From assembly GCA_023451735.1 (NCBI GenBank), contig JAEXYH010000069.1, positions 62,001-126,000 of the forward strand: a stretch of DNA of 64,000 bases, read 5' to 3'. Source of the DNA: Pseudomonadota bacterium. GTDB taxonomy: Bacteria; Pseudomonadota; Alphaproteobacteria; Rhizobiales; Rhizobiaceae. The notes below the pieces were generated by a model. The model was given only the letters and a program-made list of their open reading frames with translations, was not told the DNA's origin and searched no databases. A program made the translations under genes and the position numbers. Each line of letters starts with the position of its first letter. Within the stretch, counting starts at the first letter, position 1. This document shows positions 1 to 8,126 of this stretch, in pieces.

Positions 1-738
1 GGCAAGTGGGACGTGCCGAGCGACATCACCATCCGCAATTGCCAGATCAAGGGCGATTTGCGCATCCAGGGGCTGGGCAATAACGGGCAGGCCAAGGACG
101 TTAAGGCATCCTCGAACCGGGACGGCCATACAAAACGCGCGCAGGCCGCGGCGCCGACCGGCATCCTGCTCGACAATCTTGCATTTTCCGGCAGCGTCGG
201 GGTGCCGCTCTATCTCGCGCCGGGCGTCACCAGGGTCACGCTGCAGAATTCCCGCTTTACCGGCAAGGCAAGTTCGACAGTCGTTTATCTCGACGCGGAA
301 TCGGCTGGAAATGTCATCACCGGCAATACGTTTTCCGCCCGTCCCGAATGGCGGGAGGTTATCGCGGTCGATGGCTCGGCGAACAACCGGATCGAGAACA
401 ACACTTTCGTCAATCCGATCAGCGGCGGGATCTATCTCTACCGCAATTGCGGCGAGGGCGGCACGTTCCGCCATCAGTCACCGCAGGGAAATCTCATCCG
501 TGGCAATACATTCCAGTATCAGATGCCGGTTGCGCGCCCGGCGGTGTGGATCGGCAGCCGGCAAGGGCTCAGCATGTTCAACAGCTATTGCCTCGTCCAG
601 CCCAAGATGCTGCTTGGCGGCCTTGATCATAACGACGGCGCCAATAACAACACCGTCACCGATAACCGTCTTCCGGGTGGAAACCCGAACCTCATTGTCG
701 ATGAAGGCGGCCGTAACCGGGTCGCCAACAATCGCTAG
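1..738 (+). CDS. Right-handed beta-helix repeat protein, C-terminal part (5' end outside window)
   Basis: The frame is open from base 1, so the N-terminus lies outside the window; 245 residues are visible and the gene ends with TAG at 736-738. The protein is rich in short Asn/Gly repeats of the NxxxGNTF, NRIENNTF and NNTVTDNR kind, spaced about 20-25 residues apart. This is the pattern of parallel beta-helix (pectate-lyase/NosD-like) folds, which often bind or cleave polysaccharide. No catalytic residues can be assigned from this part, so enzyme activity is open. It runs towards the convergent pyrF gene with an 18-bp gap. Confidence 0.7.
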   Translation, partial: GKWDVPSDITIRNCQIKGDLRIQGLGNNGQAKDVKASSNRDGHTKRAQAAAPTGILLDNLAFSGSVGVPLYLAPGVTRVTLQNSRFTGKASSTVVYLDAESAGNVITGNTFSARPEWREVIAVDGSANNRIENNTFVNPISGGIYLYRNCGEGGTFRHQSPQGNLIRGNTFQYQMPVARPAVWIGSRQGLSMFNSYCLVQPKMLLGGLDHNDGANNNTVTDNRLPGGNPNLIVDEGGRNRVANNR

Positions 739-756
739 TCTCGCCTTTCGGCCCTG

Positions 757-1467
757 TCACGAGTCGTTGGCGGGCCAGAGAGCCTCGCGCATTTCGGCAA
801 GGATTGCCTCTGCGGACGCTTTCGGATCGTCAGCCTTGACGATCGGGCGGCCGACCACGAGATGCGTCGAGCCCGCTTTCAGGGCATCGAATGGCGTCAC
901 GACACGCTTCTGGTCGCCGGCATCGGCACCTTTCGGGCGGATACCGGGGGTGACGATCGCCATATCGGCGCCGAGGATTTCTCGCACTGCGGCGGATTCT
1001 TCTGCGGAGCAGACGATGCCGCCCATGCCGGCGTCGCGTGCCTGCGCGGCGCGCGTGCGAACCAGCTGTTCCGGCGTCTGGGCGTATCCGGCCTCGGTTA
1101 CGTCGGCTGCATCCATCGAAGTCAGGACGGTGACGCCGAGCAGGCAGAGGTCCGATCCCCTGGCCGCTTCGACGGCGGCCCGCATTGCTTTCGGGTAGGC
1201 ATGCAGCGTCAGCATGGTCATACCCATCCTGGCGATGTTCTCGACGCCCTTCGCCACCGTGTTGTCGATGTCGAGCAGCTTCATGTCGAGAAAGATTTTC
1301 TTCCCATCCTTGGCGAGGTCGCGGGCAAATTCCAGCCCGCCGGCAAACACCAGCTGGTAGCCGATCTTGTAGAAGGAGGCGGTGTCGCCGAGCGTGGCGA
1401 CCATTTTTTCGGCCTCGGAAATGGTCGGGATATCAAGGCCCACGATCAGTCGGTCACGCGCTTGCAT
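757..1467 (-). CDS. pyrF: Orotidine 5'-phosphate decarboxylase
   Basis: 236 residues. Converts OMP to UMP, the last step of de novo pyrimidine synthesis, in the cytoplasm. The catalytic Asp-Lys-x-x-Asp set is visible at D61, K63 and D66 (FLDMKLLDIDNT), with ligand residues D12 (VGLDIP) and K34 (FYKIGYQL), and a C-terminal phosphate-binding VVGRPI segment. The ATG at 1467 was chosen over the upstream ATG at 1488 because an AAGGGG Shine-Dalgarno lies just ahead of it and the domain begins at once (MQARDRLIVG). It starts 5 bp after the stop of the histidine-phosphatase-like gene, so the two are probably co-transcribed. Confidence 0.95.
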   Translation of the reverse strand: MQARDRLIVGLDIPTISEAEKMVATLGDTASFYKIGYQLVFAGGLEFARDLAKDGKKIFLDMKLLDIDNTVAKGVENIARMGMTMLTLHAYPKAMRAAVEAARGSDLCLLGVTVLTSMDAADVTEAGYAQTPEQLVRTRAAQARDAGMGGIVCSAEESAAVREILGADMAIVTPGIRPKGADAGDQKRVVTPFDALKAGSTHLVVGRPIVKADDPKASAEAILAEMREALWPANDS

Positions 1468-1472
1468 GTTCT

Positions 1473-2060
1473 TTATTCCCCTTGCCATGTTTCCATCGGG
1501 GTCCAGTCGCACGAGACGGTGCGATCCGCAAGGGAGAAGCAGAAGAGATTTCCGCCGCCGCCCGGTTGATCATGGCTTCTGGAGATCGGAACGTTCTGGA
1601 GATGGCATTTCAACAAAGTACCGACACCCCCATGTCCGACAAAAGCGATCGGCATATCGGGATTGTGATCGGAAAGAATGCGGTCAACGGCCGAAACGAT
1701 ACGGGCCTGTGCGTCAACGGCTCTTTCCCAGCCTTTAAAACTCTCCGTCGGATTGGCGAAGAACCAGTCTGCTGCCGCTTCAAATTCCGTCGGGGCAAGG
1801 AAGCCGGTGGCCGATCGATCGTTTTCATGCGTGTCGGGGGCGAGCATGATCGCAACGTCGGAAGACGCGGCCAGGATTTCTGCTGTCTCGATTGCCTTGG
1901 TTTCGTCGCTCGAAATGATCCGGCCGAGCTTTTGCACCCAGGGCAGAAGCGCAGCCTTTTCCGCGCGCTGCCGGCCGACATCCGACAGCCCCCAGCGTGG
2001 TACAGGTACGTCCGCGTCGATGCGCACCTGCGGATGGGTGATGTAAATGCCGAAGGTCAT
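1473..2060 (-). CDS. Histidine-phosphatase-fold (phosphoglycerate mutase-like) protein with altered phosphate pocket
   Basis: 195 residues from the ATG at 2060, which has a GGAG 11 bases upstream; a GTG at 2069 is in frame but only 2 bases from that GGAG. The fold is recognisable from the first His region (YITHPQV, H9), the SSDETKAIETAEIL helix and the late GHGGVG. Active members of the superfamily carry RHG at the start and an Arg in the S-x-x-x-R-A motif. Here these are THP and Lys, so both phosphate-binding Arg are replaced while both His remain. Function is unknown; it may be a weak or non-phosphatase member. It sits directly upstream of pyrF in the same direction. Confidence 0.75.
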   Translation of the reverse strand: MTFGIYITHPQVRIDADVPVPRWGLSDVGRQRAEKAALLPWVQKLGRIISSDETKAIETAEILAASSDVAIMLAPDTHENDRSATGFLAPTEFEAAADWFFANPTESFKGWERAVDAQARIVSAVDRILSDHNPDMPIAFVGHGGVGTLLKCHLQNVPISRSHDQPGGGGNLFCFSLADRTVSCDWTPMETWQGE

Positions 2061-2131
2061 GTCGGTCACAGCTCCAAAGCGGGTCGAAATCGATCCCGCT
2101 TACATTGGACGATTGACGCGCGTGTGAACCG

Positions 2132-2233
2132 GAGCAATCCAGCAAAAGTGAGAACCGGTTTTGCGCTCGGAATTGCGTTAAAAAACGAGATAGAGCGGTT
2201 TTGCGTTTCGAAAAAAAACGCGGCAACGCTCTA
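2132..2233 (+). repeat. Rhizobiaceae palindromic intergenic repeat, copy A (RIME-like)
   Basis: About 102 bp of mosaic palindromic sequence. Marker blocks, in order, are CAGCAAAAGTG, CGGTTTTGCG, GGAATTGCG, GAGATAGAGCGG, TTTTGCGTTTCGAAA and CAACGCTCTAG. The same block order occurs at 46316-46416 in the same orientation. The right end overlaps the TAG stop codon of pmtA. It resembles the RIME-type elements described in Rhizobium; the name is from memory of that family and was not checked against a database. Confidence 0.8.
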
Positions 2234-2824
2234 GGCTCGGGTATAGGTCCAGAGCTGCGCCGGCGGGATATTTCGCACCACGAAATCATAATGCTTGATC
2301 TTGTAACGATCCGGATTGGCAATGATCGGTGAGACCGGGCCATAAGTGATTTGCATCACCGGGCGTCCGGCGGGCATGCGGTCGAGCAGGTCTTCCAGAA
2401 GCGCGATACGGCTTTCCATCGGAAAGCTCAGCATCGGGATGGCGGAGATCACGCTGTCGAAAATGACCGACTTCATCTCTCCGAGCGTCTTGTCGAGTGC
2501 AAAGGCGTCGCCATTGATAAAATGGACGCCCTCATATGCCTTGATCAGGTTCTGGTAGAAGTCTGTCGAATACTCGATCGACACCAGATTCTCCGGCGCG
2601 ATGCCCCGTTCCAGGATCGCCTTGGTAATGACGCCCGTGCCCGGACCGAGTTCAAGGACAGGCAGGCCGGATGAGGGGGTAATGACGCTCGCCATGCGCT
2701 TGGCGGTCACGGAGGAGGTGGGGCAGATCGCGCCTACGCTTTTCGGGCCATCCATCCAGCCTTTGAAGAAACGGATTTCCTCGTCGAACTTCCGGCCGAG
2801 CCGTTCCTTCAAGCGTAATTCCAT
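2231..2824 (-). CDS. pmtA: Phosphatidylethanolamine N-methyltransferase, PmtA type
   Basis: 197 residues, the usual length for the soluble rhizobial PmtA family. It methylates phosphatidylethanolamine with S-adenosylmethionine to make phosphatidylcholine at the cytoplasmic membrane. SAM motif I is LELGPGTGVITKAIL (about 57-71); an acidic motif II (SIEYS) follows, then NGDAFAL. The N-terminus is amphipathic (RLKERLGRKFDEEIRFFKGW), fitting peripheral membrane binding, and there is no transmembrane segment. The start ATG is at 2824. The TAG stop is shared with the end of the palindromic repeat. With olsB at 58.4 kb the window holds two membrane-lipid modifying genes. Ksg/Erm-type rRNA methyltransferases look similar but carry a different motif IV. 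Confidence 0.82.
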   Translation of the reverse strand: MELRLKERLGRKFDEEIRFFKGWMDGPKSVGAICPTSSVTAKRMASVITPSSGLPVLELGPGTGVITKAILERGIAPENLVSIEYSTDFYQNLIKAYEGVHFINGDAFALDKTLGEMKSVIFDSVISAIPMLSFPMESRIALLEDLLDRMPAGRPVMQITYGPVSPIIANPDRYKIKHYDFVVRNIPPAQLWTYTRA

Positions 2825-2928
2825 CTAGTTACCTCTCCCGGTTTTCATGCCTATTTGGTCGCCTGGCCGCGGGGGTCAAGGTCAATGACGCAAAGGCAAG
2901 CAAGAATGTCGCAATTAGAAAACGGCAT

Positions 2929-2960
2929 AAAAAAGGCGGCTCGGAATTTCCGGCCGCCTT
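2929..2960 (-). terminator. Rho-independent terminator after dnaN
   Basis: Read on the minus strand, arms AAGGCGGC and GCCGCCTT enclose an inner CGGAA/TTCCG pairing and are followed by a run of T. It lies just past the dnaN stop codon. Confidence 0.85.
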
Positions 2961-2967
2961 GATGGTT

Positions 2968-4086
2968 TTATACGCGCATTGGCATCAACACGTAGAGCGC
3001 ATCATCGCCCGCCGTGTCGCGGACCAGTGTCGGAGAACCCGCATCCGCCAGCATGAAGATGGCATCATCGCCTGAAAGTTGGGCGGTGATGTCCAGCAGG
3101 TATTTGGCGTTGAAGCCGATTTCCATCGGATCGTTGTCGTATCCGACCGCGACTTCTTCCGTAGCGCTGCCTGAATCCGGGTTATTGACTGTCAACGTCA
3201 GCTGTCCTTCGCCCAGGGCCAGCTTCACCGCACGGCCGCGTTCCGACGAAATGGTCGACACGCGATCCACCGCCTTGGTGAAGGTCTGGCAATCGACGCG
3301 CATTTCCTTGTCGTTGCCGGTCGGGATGACGCGCTGGTAATCCGGGAACGTGCCGTCGATCAGCTTCGAGGTCATGATGATGTCGGCGATCGTCAGGCGG
3401 ATTTTTGCATCGGAAACCTCGACCGTCACCTGTGCTTCAGGATCGTCAACCAGCTTCTGCAGCTCACCAACCGTCTTGCGCGGAATGATGATGCCCGGCA
3501 TGCCTTCCGAGCCGGAAGGGGCCTGCACGTCGGCACGTGCGAGACGGTGACCGTCGGTCGCAACGGCGCGCAGCTTCAGGTCGCCGCCGGCCTCGATCGT
3601 GTGGAAGAAGATGCCGTTCAGGTAATAGCGGGTTTCTTCCGTGGAAATTGCGAACTGGGTGCGATCGATCAGCATCTTGAGATCGGTCGCCTTCAGCTTG
3701 AACGTATGGCTGAACGAGCCGGCGGTCAGATCCGGGAAATCGGTTTCCGGCAGGCACTGCAGCGAAAACTTCGAGCGACCGGACTGGACCGTCATCGAGC
3801 CGCCGTCCGGGTTGGTGGCGAGCAGGACTTCCGAACCGTCCGGCAGCTTGCGAACGATTTCGTAGAGAAGATGCGCGGGAACCGTAGTTGCGCCGGCTTG
3901 CTCGACCATCGCCGGAACGGCTTCAGTGATCTCCAGGTCCAGGTCGGTCGCCTTCAGTTCGACGCTGGCGCCGGAAGCGCGCATCAGGACGTTGGAAAGG
4001 ATCGGGATTGTGTTGCGGCGCTCGACCACGCGATGCACGTGGCTCAAAGATTTGAGAAGATTGGACCGCTCGAGAGTAATACGCAT
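2968..4086 (-). CDS. dnaN: DNA polymerase III beta subunit (sliding clamp)
   Basis: 372 residues, normal clamp length. It forms the ring that tethers DNA polymerase III to DNA. The start ATG at 4086 gives MRITLERSNLLKSLSHVHRV, the standard beta-clamp N-terminus; the reading frame stays open 168 bp further upstream, but that part has no clamp homology. The clamp core (RRNTIPILSNV) and C-terminal YVLMPMRV are typical. dnaN is not next to dnaA here (dnaA is at 37.9 kb), the usual arrangement in rhizobia. The upstream 255 bp to the divergent rsmI holds both promoters; I could not place clear -35/-10 boxes. A strong terminator follows. Confidence 0.97.
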   Translation of the reverse strand: MRITLERSNLLKSLSHVHRVVERRNTIPILSNVLMRASGASVELKATDLDLEITEAVPAMVEQAGATTVPAHLLYEIVRKLPDGSEVLLATNPDGGSMTVQSGRSKFSLQCLPETDFPDLTAGSFSHTFKLKATDLKMLIDRTQFAISTEETRYYLNGIFFHTIEAGGDLKLRAVATDGHRLARADVQAPSGSEGMPGIIIPRKTVGELQKLVDDPEAQVTVEVSDAKIRLTIADIIMTSKLIDGTFPDYQRVIPTGNDKEMRVDCQTFTKAVDRVSTISSERGRAVKLALGEGQLTLTVNNPDSGSATEEVAVGYDNDPMEIGFNAKYLLDITAQLSGDDAIFMLADAGSPTLVRDTAGDDALYVLMPMRV

Positions 4087-4341
4087 GGACTCAACCGCTT
4101 TCGACCTGGGCGTCCCGGGAGGTGGGGCGCCTGATATTCTTCGGCTTTCATAAGCCGGACGATGTGGAGGGGCAAAATGGCAGAGATCGGCCTTTGAAGG
4201 CAAGAGGATAAGCGGGGCGTCTGGTTCATTTCGGCACTGACGACGGAGCTGCACACAGAAAACTTGGGGCTTTGCCGCTTGCGGGCCGCCATCGCCTTGA
4301 CCATAAAGGGCTTATGATCACCCAACTGAATTGTTAAGCTT

Positions 4342-5247
4342 GTGGCTGGACCCTCTGAAGTGACCCGGGGATACCGTGTCGCCAACACTTTCGTGCCGTC
4401 GCGCCCGCTGGAGCCGGCGCTTTATCTCGTCGCGACGCCGATCGGCAATCTCGGCGATATCACGTTGCGCGCGCTGGAAACGCTCGCCGGTGCGGAAGTG
4501 CTGGCCTGCGAGGATACACGTGTCACCCGCGTGCTGCTCGATCGTTATGGTATCGCCAACAAACCCTATGCCTATCACGAGCATAATGCCGACGAGATGG
4601 GACCAAGGCTGCTGGCGGCGCTCGAACAGGGCAAGTCCGTGGCGCTGGTTTCCGATGCCGGCACGCCGCTGGTTTCCGATCCGGGATATCGGCTCGGCCA
4701 GTCGGCGATCGAGGCCGGTTACAGGGTCGTGCCCATTCCCGGTGCCTCGGCGCCTCTCGCGGGATTGGTCGCCTCCGGCCTTCCAAACGATGCCTTCCTG
4801 TTTGCCGGCTTTCTGCCGGTCAAGGAGAAGGGGCGTCGCGACCGGTTGGCGGAACTGTCGAAAATTCCGGCGACATTGATATTCTTTGAATCTCCGCATC
4901 GTATCGCTGCGACGCTCAAGTCTGCTGCAGACGTTTTGGGTGCCGGTCGCGCAGCCTGTGTCGGACGCGAGCTGACCAAGGCCTTCGAAGAGATAAGCCG
5001 CGCTTCGCTCGGAGAGCTTGCCGAAGCCTTCGACGGTCGCAACGTCAAGGGCGAAATCGTTTTCCTGGTCGGTCCGCCGGCCTATGACGACGTGCCGGCC
5101 GCCGTCGATGTCGATGTCCTGCTGGAGGAACTGTCGTCTTCCATGCCTGCCGCAAAGGCTGCGGCCGAGGCAGCACGTCTGACGGGTTTGTCTAAAAGAG
5201 ATCTCTACCAGCGGATCGTCGCCATGAAGGACAAGGATGGGGGCTGA
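4342..5247 (+). CDS. rsmI: 16S rRNA (cytidine-1402-2'-O)-methyltransferase
   Basis: 301 residues. Methylates the 2'-OH of C1402 in 16S rRNA near the decoding centre. The tetrapyrrole-methylase fold shows as LYLVATPIGNLGDITLRAL (about 29-47), EDTRVT and SDAGTPLVSDPG, followed by PGASAPLAGLVASGLP and a C-terminal domain ending in LSKRDLYQRIV. The GTG start at 4342 gives about 28 residues ahead of the conserved core and has no obvious Shine-Dalgarno, so a later start is possible. The TGA at 5245-5247 overlaps the ATG of yraN by one base, so the two are translationally coupled. Confidence 0.93.
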   Translation: MAGPSEVTRGYRVANTFVPSRPLEPALYLVATPIGNLGDITLRALETLAGAEVLACEDTRVTRVLLDRYGIANKPYAYHEHNADEMGPRLLAALEQGKSVALVSDAGTPLVSDPGYRLGQSAIEAGYRVVPIPGASAPLAGLVASGLPNDAFLFAGFLPVKEKGRRDRLAELSKIPATLIFFESPHRIAATLKSAADVLGAGRAACVGRELTKAFEEISRASLGELAEAFDGRNVKGEIVFLVGPPAYDDVPAAVDVDVLLEELSSSMPAAKAAAEAARLTGLSKRDLYQRIVAMKDKDGG

Positions 5248-5621
5248 TGGGTCGCGGAGCCGAGGACAGGCGGCGTAATCGCCGGCGCGCCGAGCGGCGC
5301 GGTCATGTGTCCGAATATCTTGCGGCTCTCTATCTTCTCTTCAAGGGCTATCGAATTCTGGCATTCCGCTATCGGACAAAGCTGGGTGAGGTAGATATAG
5401 TTGCCCGCAAGAAGGCCCTCATCCTGTTCGTCGAAGTGAAGGCACGAGCCCGCGAAGGCGACGCCATCGACGCGGTCGGTTACGACACGCAGAGACGGAT
5501 AAAGGCAGCAAGCGATATCTGGCTGTCGCGCCGCCGCGATGCTCATCTTCTGTCCTGCCGATACGACATTGTCGCCGTTCTGCCCTGGCGTTTGCCGCGG
5601 CATTTTTCGGATGCTTTTTGA
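5247..5621 (+). CDS. yraN: YraN/UPF0102 family endonuclease-like protein
   Basis: 124 residues. A small PD-(D/E)xK nuclease-fold protein of uncertain role (Holliday junction resolvase-like). The motif is clear: GEVDIVARKKALILFVEVKAR, about residues 47-67. The N-terminus is very basic (RRNRRRAERRGH). It overlaps the rsmI stop by one base, a coupling seen in many proteobacteria. In related genomes gshB usually follows closely; here the ugp operon separates them. Confidence 0.88.
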   Translation: MGRGAEDRRRNRRRAERRGHVSEYLAALYLLFKGYRILAFRYRTKLGEVDIVARKKALILFVEVKARAREGDAIDAVGYDTQRRIKAASDIWLSRRRDAHLLSCRYDIVAVLPWRLPRHFSDAF

Positions 5622-5653
5622 CGGGCTTATGAAGTTTTTGCAAAGCTGTGCAA

Positions 5654-5693
5654 ACGTCACAAATCTGAAACGGAACTGTTAAGAGCCTGTCAC
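5654..5693 (+). promoter_or_regulatory. PHO box array (PhoB operator) upstream of ugpB
   Basis: Four 7-bp half-sites stand in the same direction at exact 11-bp spacing: ACGTCAC (5654), CTGAAAC (5665), CTGTTAA (5676), CTGTCAC (5687). The known PhoB consensus is two CTGTCAT repeats 4 bp apart; the last pair matches 11 of 14 positions. The array ends about 50 bp before the ugpB ATG, and ugp operons are classic PhoB targets. Confidence 0.78.
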
Positions 5694-5745
5694 GACCAGG
5701 CCCTATTTCGATCCTCGATCCAACCAAGGCGGAGAGGACGAAACC

Positions 5746-7050
5746 ATGACCATGATCAAGAAGTTTTCGATGGCCGCGATGGCAGTTGCAATGTCTGCAA
5801 CCTCCTCGCTCGCAGCAACCAACATCACCTGGTGGCACGGCATGGGCGGCCGCAACGGTGAAGTCATCAACGAAGTCTCGCAGAAGTTCAACGCGTCGCA
5901 GACCGCTTGTGCTCTGACGCCGATCTCCAAGGGCACCTACGAGGAAGCCTTGGCAACCGGCATCGCCGCTTTCCGTTCGGGCGAACAGCCGAACATCCTC
6001 CAGGTCTTCGACGCTGGTGCAGCCACCATCATCAACGCCAAGGGCGCGACCGTTCCGGCCGAAGACCTGATCAACAATGCCGGCTACAAGTTCGACCGCG
6101 AAGCCTTCATTGAAGGCGTGCGTTACTTCTACGCCGACAGCGAAGGCAAGTTCATCGGCATGCCGTTCAACTCTTCGGCTCCGATCATGTACGTCAATCC
6201 GCAGGCTTTCGAAAAGGCCGGCGTTGCAGTGCCGAAGACCTGGGAAGAATTTGAAGCCGCTGCTCCGAAGCTCAAGGAAGCCGGCTTTATCCCGCTGACT
6301 GCTTCGCAGCTCACCTGGCAGTTCACCGAGAACTTCTTCTCGCGCCAGAACATCGCATTCGCCAACAACAACAACGGTTACGACAGCGTTGTCGACACCA
6401 AGATGAACCTCACCGACAAGAACCTTGTCATGATGTTCGAAAAGCTGAAGGCCTGGTCTGACGCCGGCCTCTACAAGTTCTACGGCGCAAGCTGGAACGA
6501 CAACCAGAAGCCGTTCGAAGAAGGCAAGGTTGCCATGTGGATCGGCTCTTCCGGTTCCTTCGGCGGCCTGCAGAAGACCGCTTCCATGCCGTTCTCGGCT
6601 GACTTCCTTCCCTACTGGAAGGGCATTCAGGGCGCCGGCACTAACACCTTCATCGGTGGCGCTGCACTCTTCGCAATGGCCGGCAAGCCGGAAGCCGAAA
6701 ACAAGTGCACGGCCGACTTCTTCCAGTTCCTGACCTCGCCGGAAATCCAGAAGTTCTACCACCAGGCCACCGGTTACGTCGCCATCACCAAGGCTGCCTA
6801 CGAGCTTGCCAAGAAGGAAGGCTATTACGAGAAGACCCCGGTCGCCGAAGTCGGCATCAAGCAGCTGATGCTGCCGTCGGGCGAATGGTCCAAGGGCTAC
6901 CGCCTCGGTTTCTACCCGCAGATCCGCTCCATCATGGAACGCGAATACAACAAGATCTTCTCGGGTGAAACGACCGTCCAGAAGGCCTTCGAAACCATCG
7001 AGAAGGAAGGCAACGACCTCCTCGCCCGTTTCGCCAAGACCGCCGGCTGA
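5746..7050 (+). CDS. ugpB: sn-Glycerol-3-phosphate ABC transporter, periplasmic binding protein
   Basis: 434 residues. Captures glycerol-3-phosphate and related phosphodiesters in the periplasm for UgpAE-UgpC. A signal peptide is visible (KKFSMAAMAVAMSATSSLA, cleavage after about residue 24). The mature start TNITWWHGMGG, then SKGTYEEALATGIAAFRSG and PNILQVFDAG, matches the E. coli UgpB pattern closely. The start ATG at 5746 has GGAGAGGA ahead of it. First gene of ugpBAEC, preceded by a PHO box array; a stem-loop follows and probably reduces read-through so that the binding protein is made in excess. Confidence 0.93.
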   Translation: MTMIKKFSMAAMAVAMSATSSLAATNITWWHGMGGRNGEVINEVSQKFNASQTACALTPISKGTYEEALATGIAAFRSGEQPNILQVFDAGAATIINAKGATVPAEDLINNAGYKFDREAFIEGVRYFYADSEGKFIGMPFNSSAPIMYVNPQAFEKAGVAVPKTWEEFEAAAPKLKEAGFIPLTASQLTWQFTENFFSRQNIAFANNNNGYDSVVDTKMNLTDKNLVMMFEKLKAWSDAGLYKFYGASWNDNQKPFEEGKVAMWIGSSGSFGGLQKTASMPFSADFLPYWKGIQGAGTNTFIGGAALFAMAGKPEAENKCTADFFQFLTSPEIQKFYHQATGYVAITKAAYELAKKEGYYEKTPVAEVGIKQLMLPSGEWSKGYRLGFYPQIRSIMEREYNKIFSGETTVQKAFETIEKEGNDLLARFAKTAG

Positions 7051-7068
7051 TAGCCATCTCCCATCATG

Positions 7069-7105
7069 GTCCGTCCGCTCCTTTTAAGGGCGGGCGGGCT
7101 CTTTT
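7069..7105 (+). terminator. Attenuating stem-loop between ugpB and ugpA
   Basis: Arms GTCCGTCCGC (7069-7078) and GCGGGCGGGC (7090-7099) pair with G-U wobbles, with an inner CCTT/AAGG extension, and are followed by TCTTTTG. Intercistronic hairpins after the binding-protein gene are common in ABC operons and stabilise its mRNA or partly terminate. Confidence 0.65.
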
Positions 7106-7130
7106 GTAATTGCAAGAAAGGGGAGAACTC

Positions 7131-8114
7131 GTGGCTTATACGACGTCACAGCCGCAGCTTGGCGGTTTCCTGTCCCGCCTCGGTTTCGGCGGGAAAGCAC
7201 ATGGCAAGAAGACTGCCGCCGCGACAGAAGAAATGAAGCGTGTGCAGTTCACCTCGCCCGTTCTGCCCTATCTGTTCCTCTTCCCGCAGCTCGCGGTGAT
7301 TTTCGTCTTCTTCTATTGGCCTTCCGCCCAGGCGGTAAGCTCGTCCTTCTATCTCGAGGACCCGTTCGGCTTCGGCTCGACCTTCGTGGGCTTAAGCAAT
7401 TACACCGATGTGATCTTCAGCTCTGAATATCAGTCGATCGCGCTGTTCACGGCCGTCTTCACCCTGCTCGTCACCTTCCTGTCGCTCTCGCTGGGTTTGC
7501 TGCTGGCCGTCAAGGCCGATCGCGTCATCCGCGGAGCCTCGACCTACAAGACGCTGCTGATTGCCATCTACGCCATTGCGGCGCCCGTCTCGGGCCTGAT
7601 CGGCATGATGATCTTCGACCAGCATGTCGGCCCGTTCGTCAAGATGATGTCTTATTTCGGCTGGCACATGCAGGTAGGTCTGAACTACTACGACACGGCC
7701 TTCGCGATGACCGTGGTCGCCGTCTGGAAACAGATCCCCTACAATTTCATCTTCTTCCTGTCGGGCCTGCAGAATGTACCGGTCTCGGTGCGCGAAGCGG
7801 CGATGATCGACTGCCGTTCGGGCCTGCGCCGTTTCTGGACCGTCATCCTGCCGCTTCTGGCCCCGACCGCATTCTTCCTTTTGACCATCAACGTCACCTA
7901 CGCGCTGTTCGACACGTTCGGCATCATCGACGTCATGGTCAAGGACAAGCCGGCCAACAACCCGGTGACGCTGGTCTACAAGGTCTATGCCGACGGCTTC
8001 CGCGGCAATGATATCGGCGGCTCTTCGGCCCAGTCGGTCATTCTGATGATCGTCGTCTTCGTCCTCACCATCTTCCAGTTCCGCTTCATCGAGCGGCGCG
8101 TCCACTACAATTGA
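7131..8114 (+). CDS. ugpA: sn-Glycerol-3-phosphate ABC transporter permease UgpA
   Basis: 327 residues. One of two inner-membrane channel subunits. Six membrane segments are predicted, the first at YLFLFPQLAVIFVFFYWPSA. The binding-protein-dependent permease EAA loop reads REAAMIDCRSGLRRFWTVILP. The segment DPFGFGSTFVGLSNYTDV is diagnostic of UgpA. The GTG at 7131 is preferred because AAGGGGAG precedes it by 6 bases; an in-frame TTG at 7110 has none. The roughly 40-residue N-terminal extension before MKRVQF is longer than in E. coli UgpA (about 295 residues). It lies 12 bp upstream of ugpE. Confidence 0.93.
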   Translation: MAYTTSQPQLGGFLSRLGFGGKAHGKKTAAATEEMKRVQFTSPVLPYLFLFPQLAVIFVFFYWPSAQAVSSSFYLEDPFGFGSTFVGLSNYTDVIFSSEYQSIALFTAVFTLLVTFLSLSLGLLLAVKADRVIRGASTYKTLLIAIYAIAAPVSGLIGMMIFDQHVGPFVKMMSYFGWHMQVGLNYYDTAFAMTVVAVWKQIPYNFIFFLSGLQNVPVSVREAAMIDCRSGLRRFWTVILPLLAPTAFFLLTINVTYALFDTFGIIDVMVKDKPANNPVTLVYKVYADGFRGNDIGGSSAQSVILMIVVFVLTIFQFRFIERRVHYN

Positions 8115-8126
8115 GAGGATAAGGCC

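Noticed and set aside
5419..6762. Long minus-strand open frame across yraN and ugpB
   Set aside because: The protein has no fold-like pattern, and it is the shadow of well-supported plus-strand genes with biased codon use.
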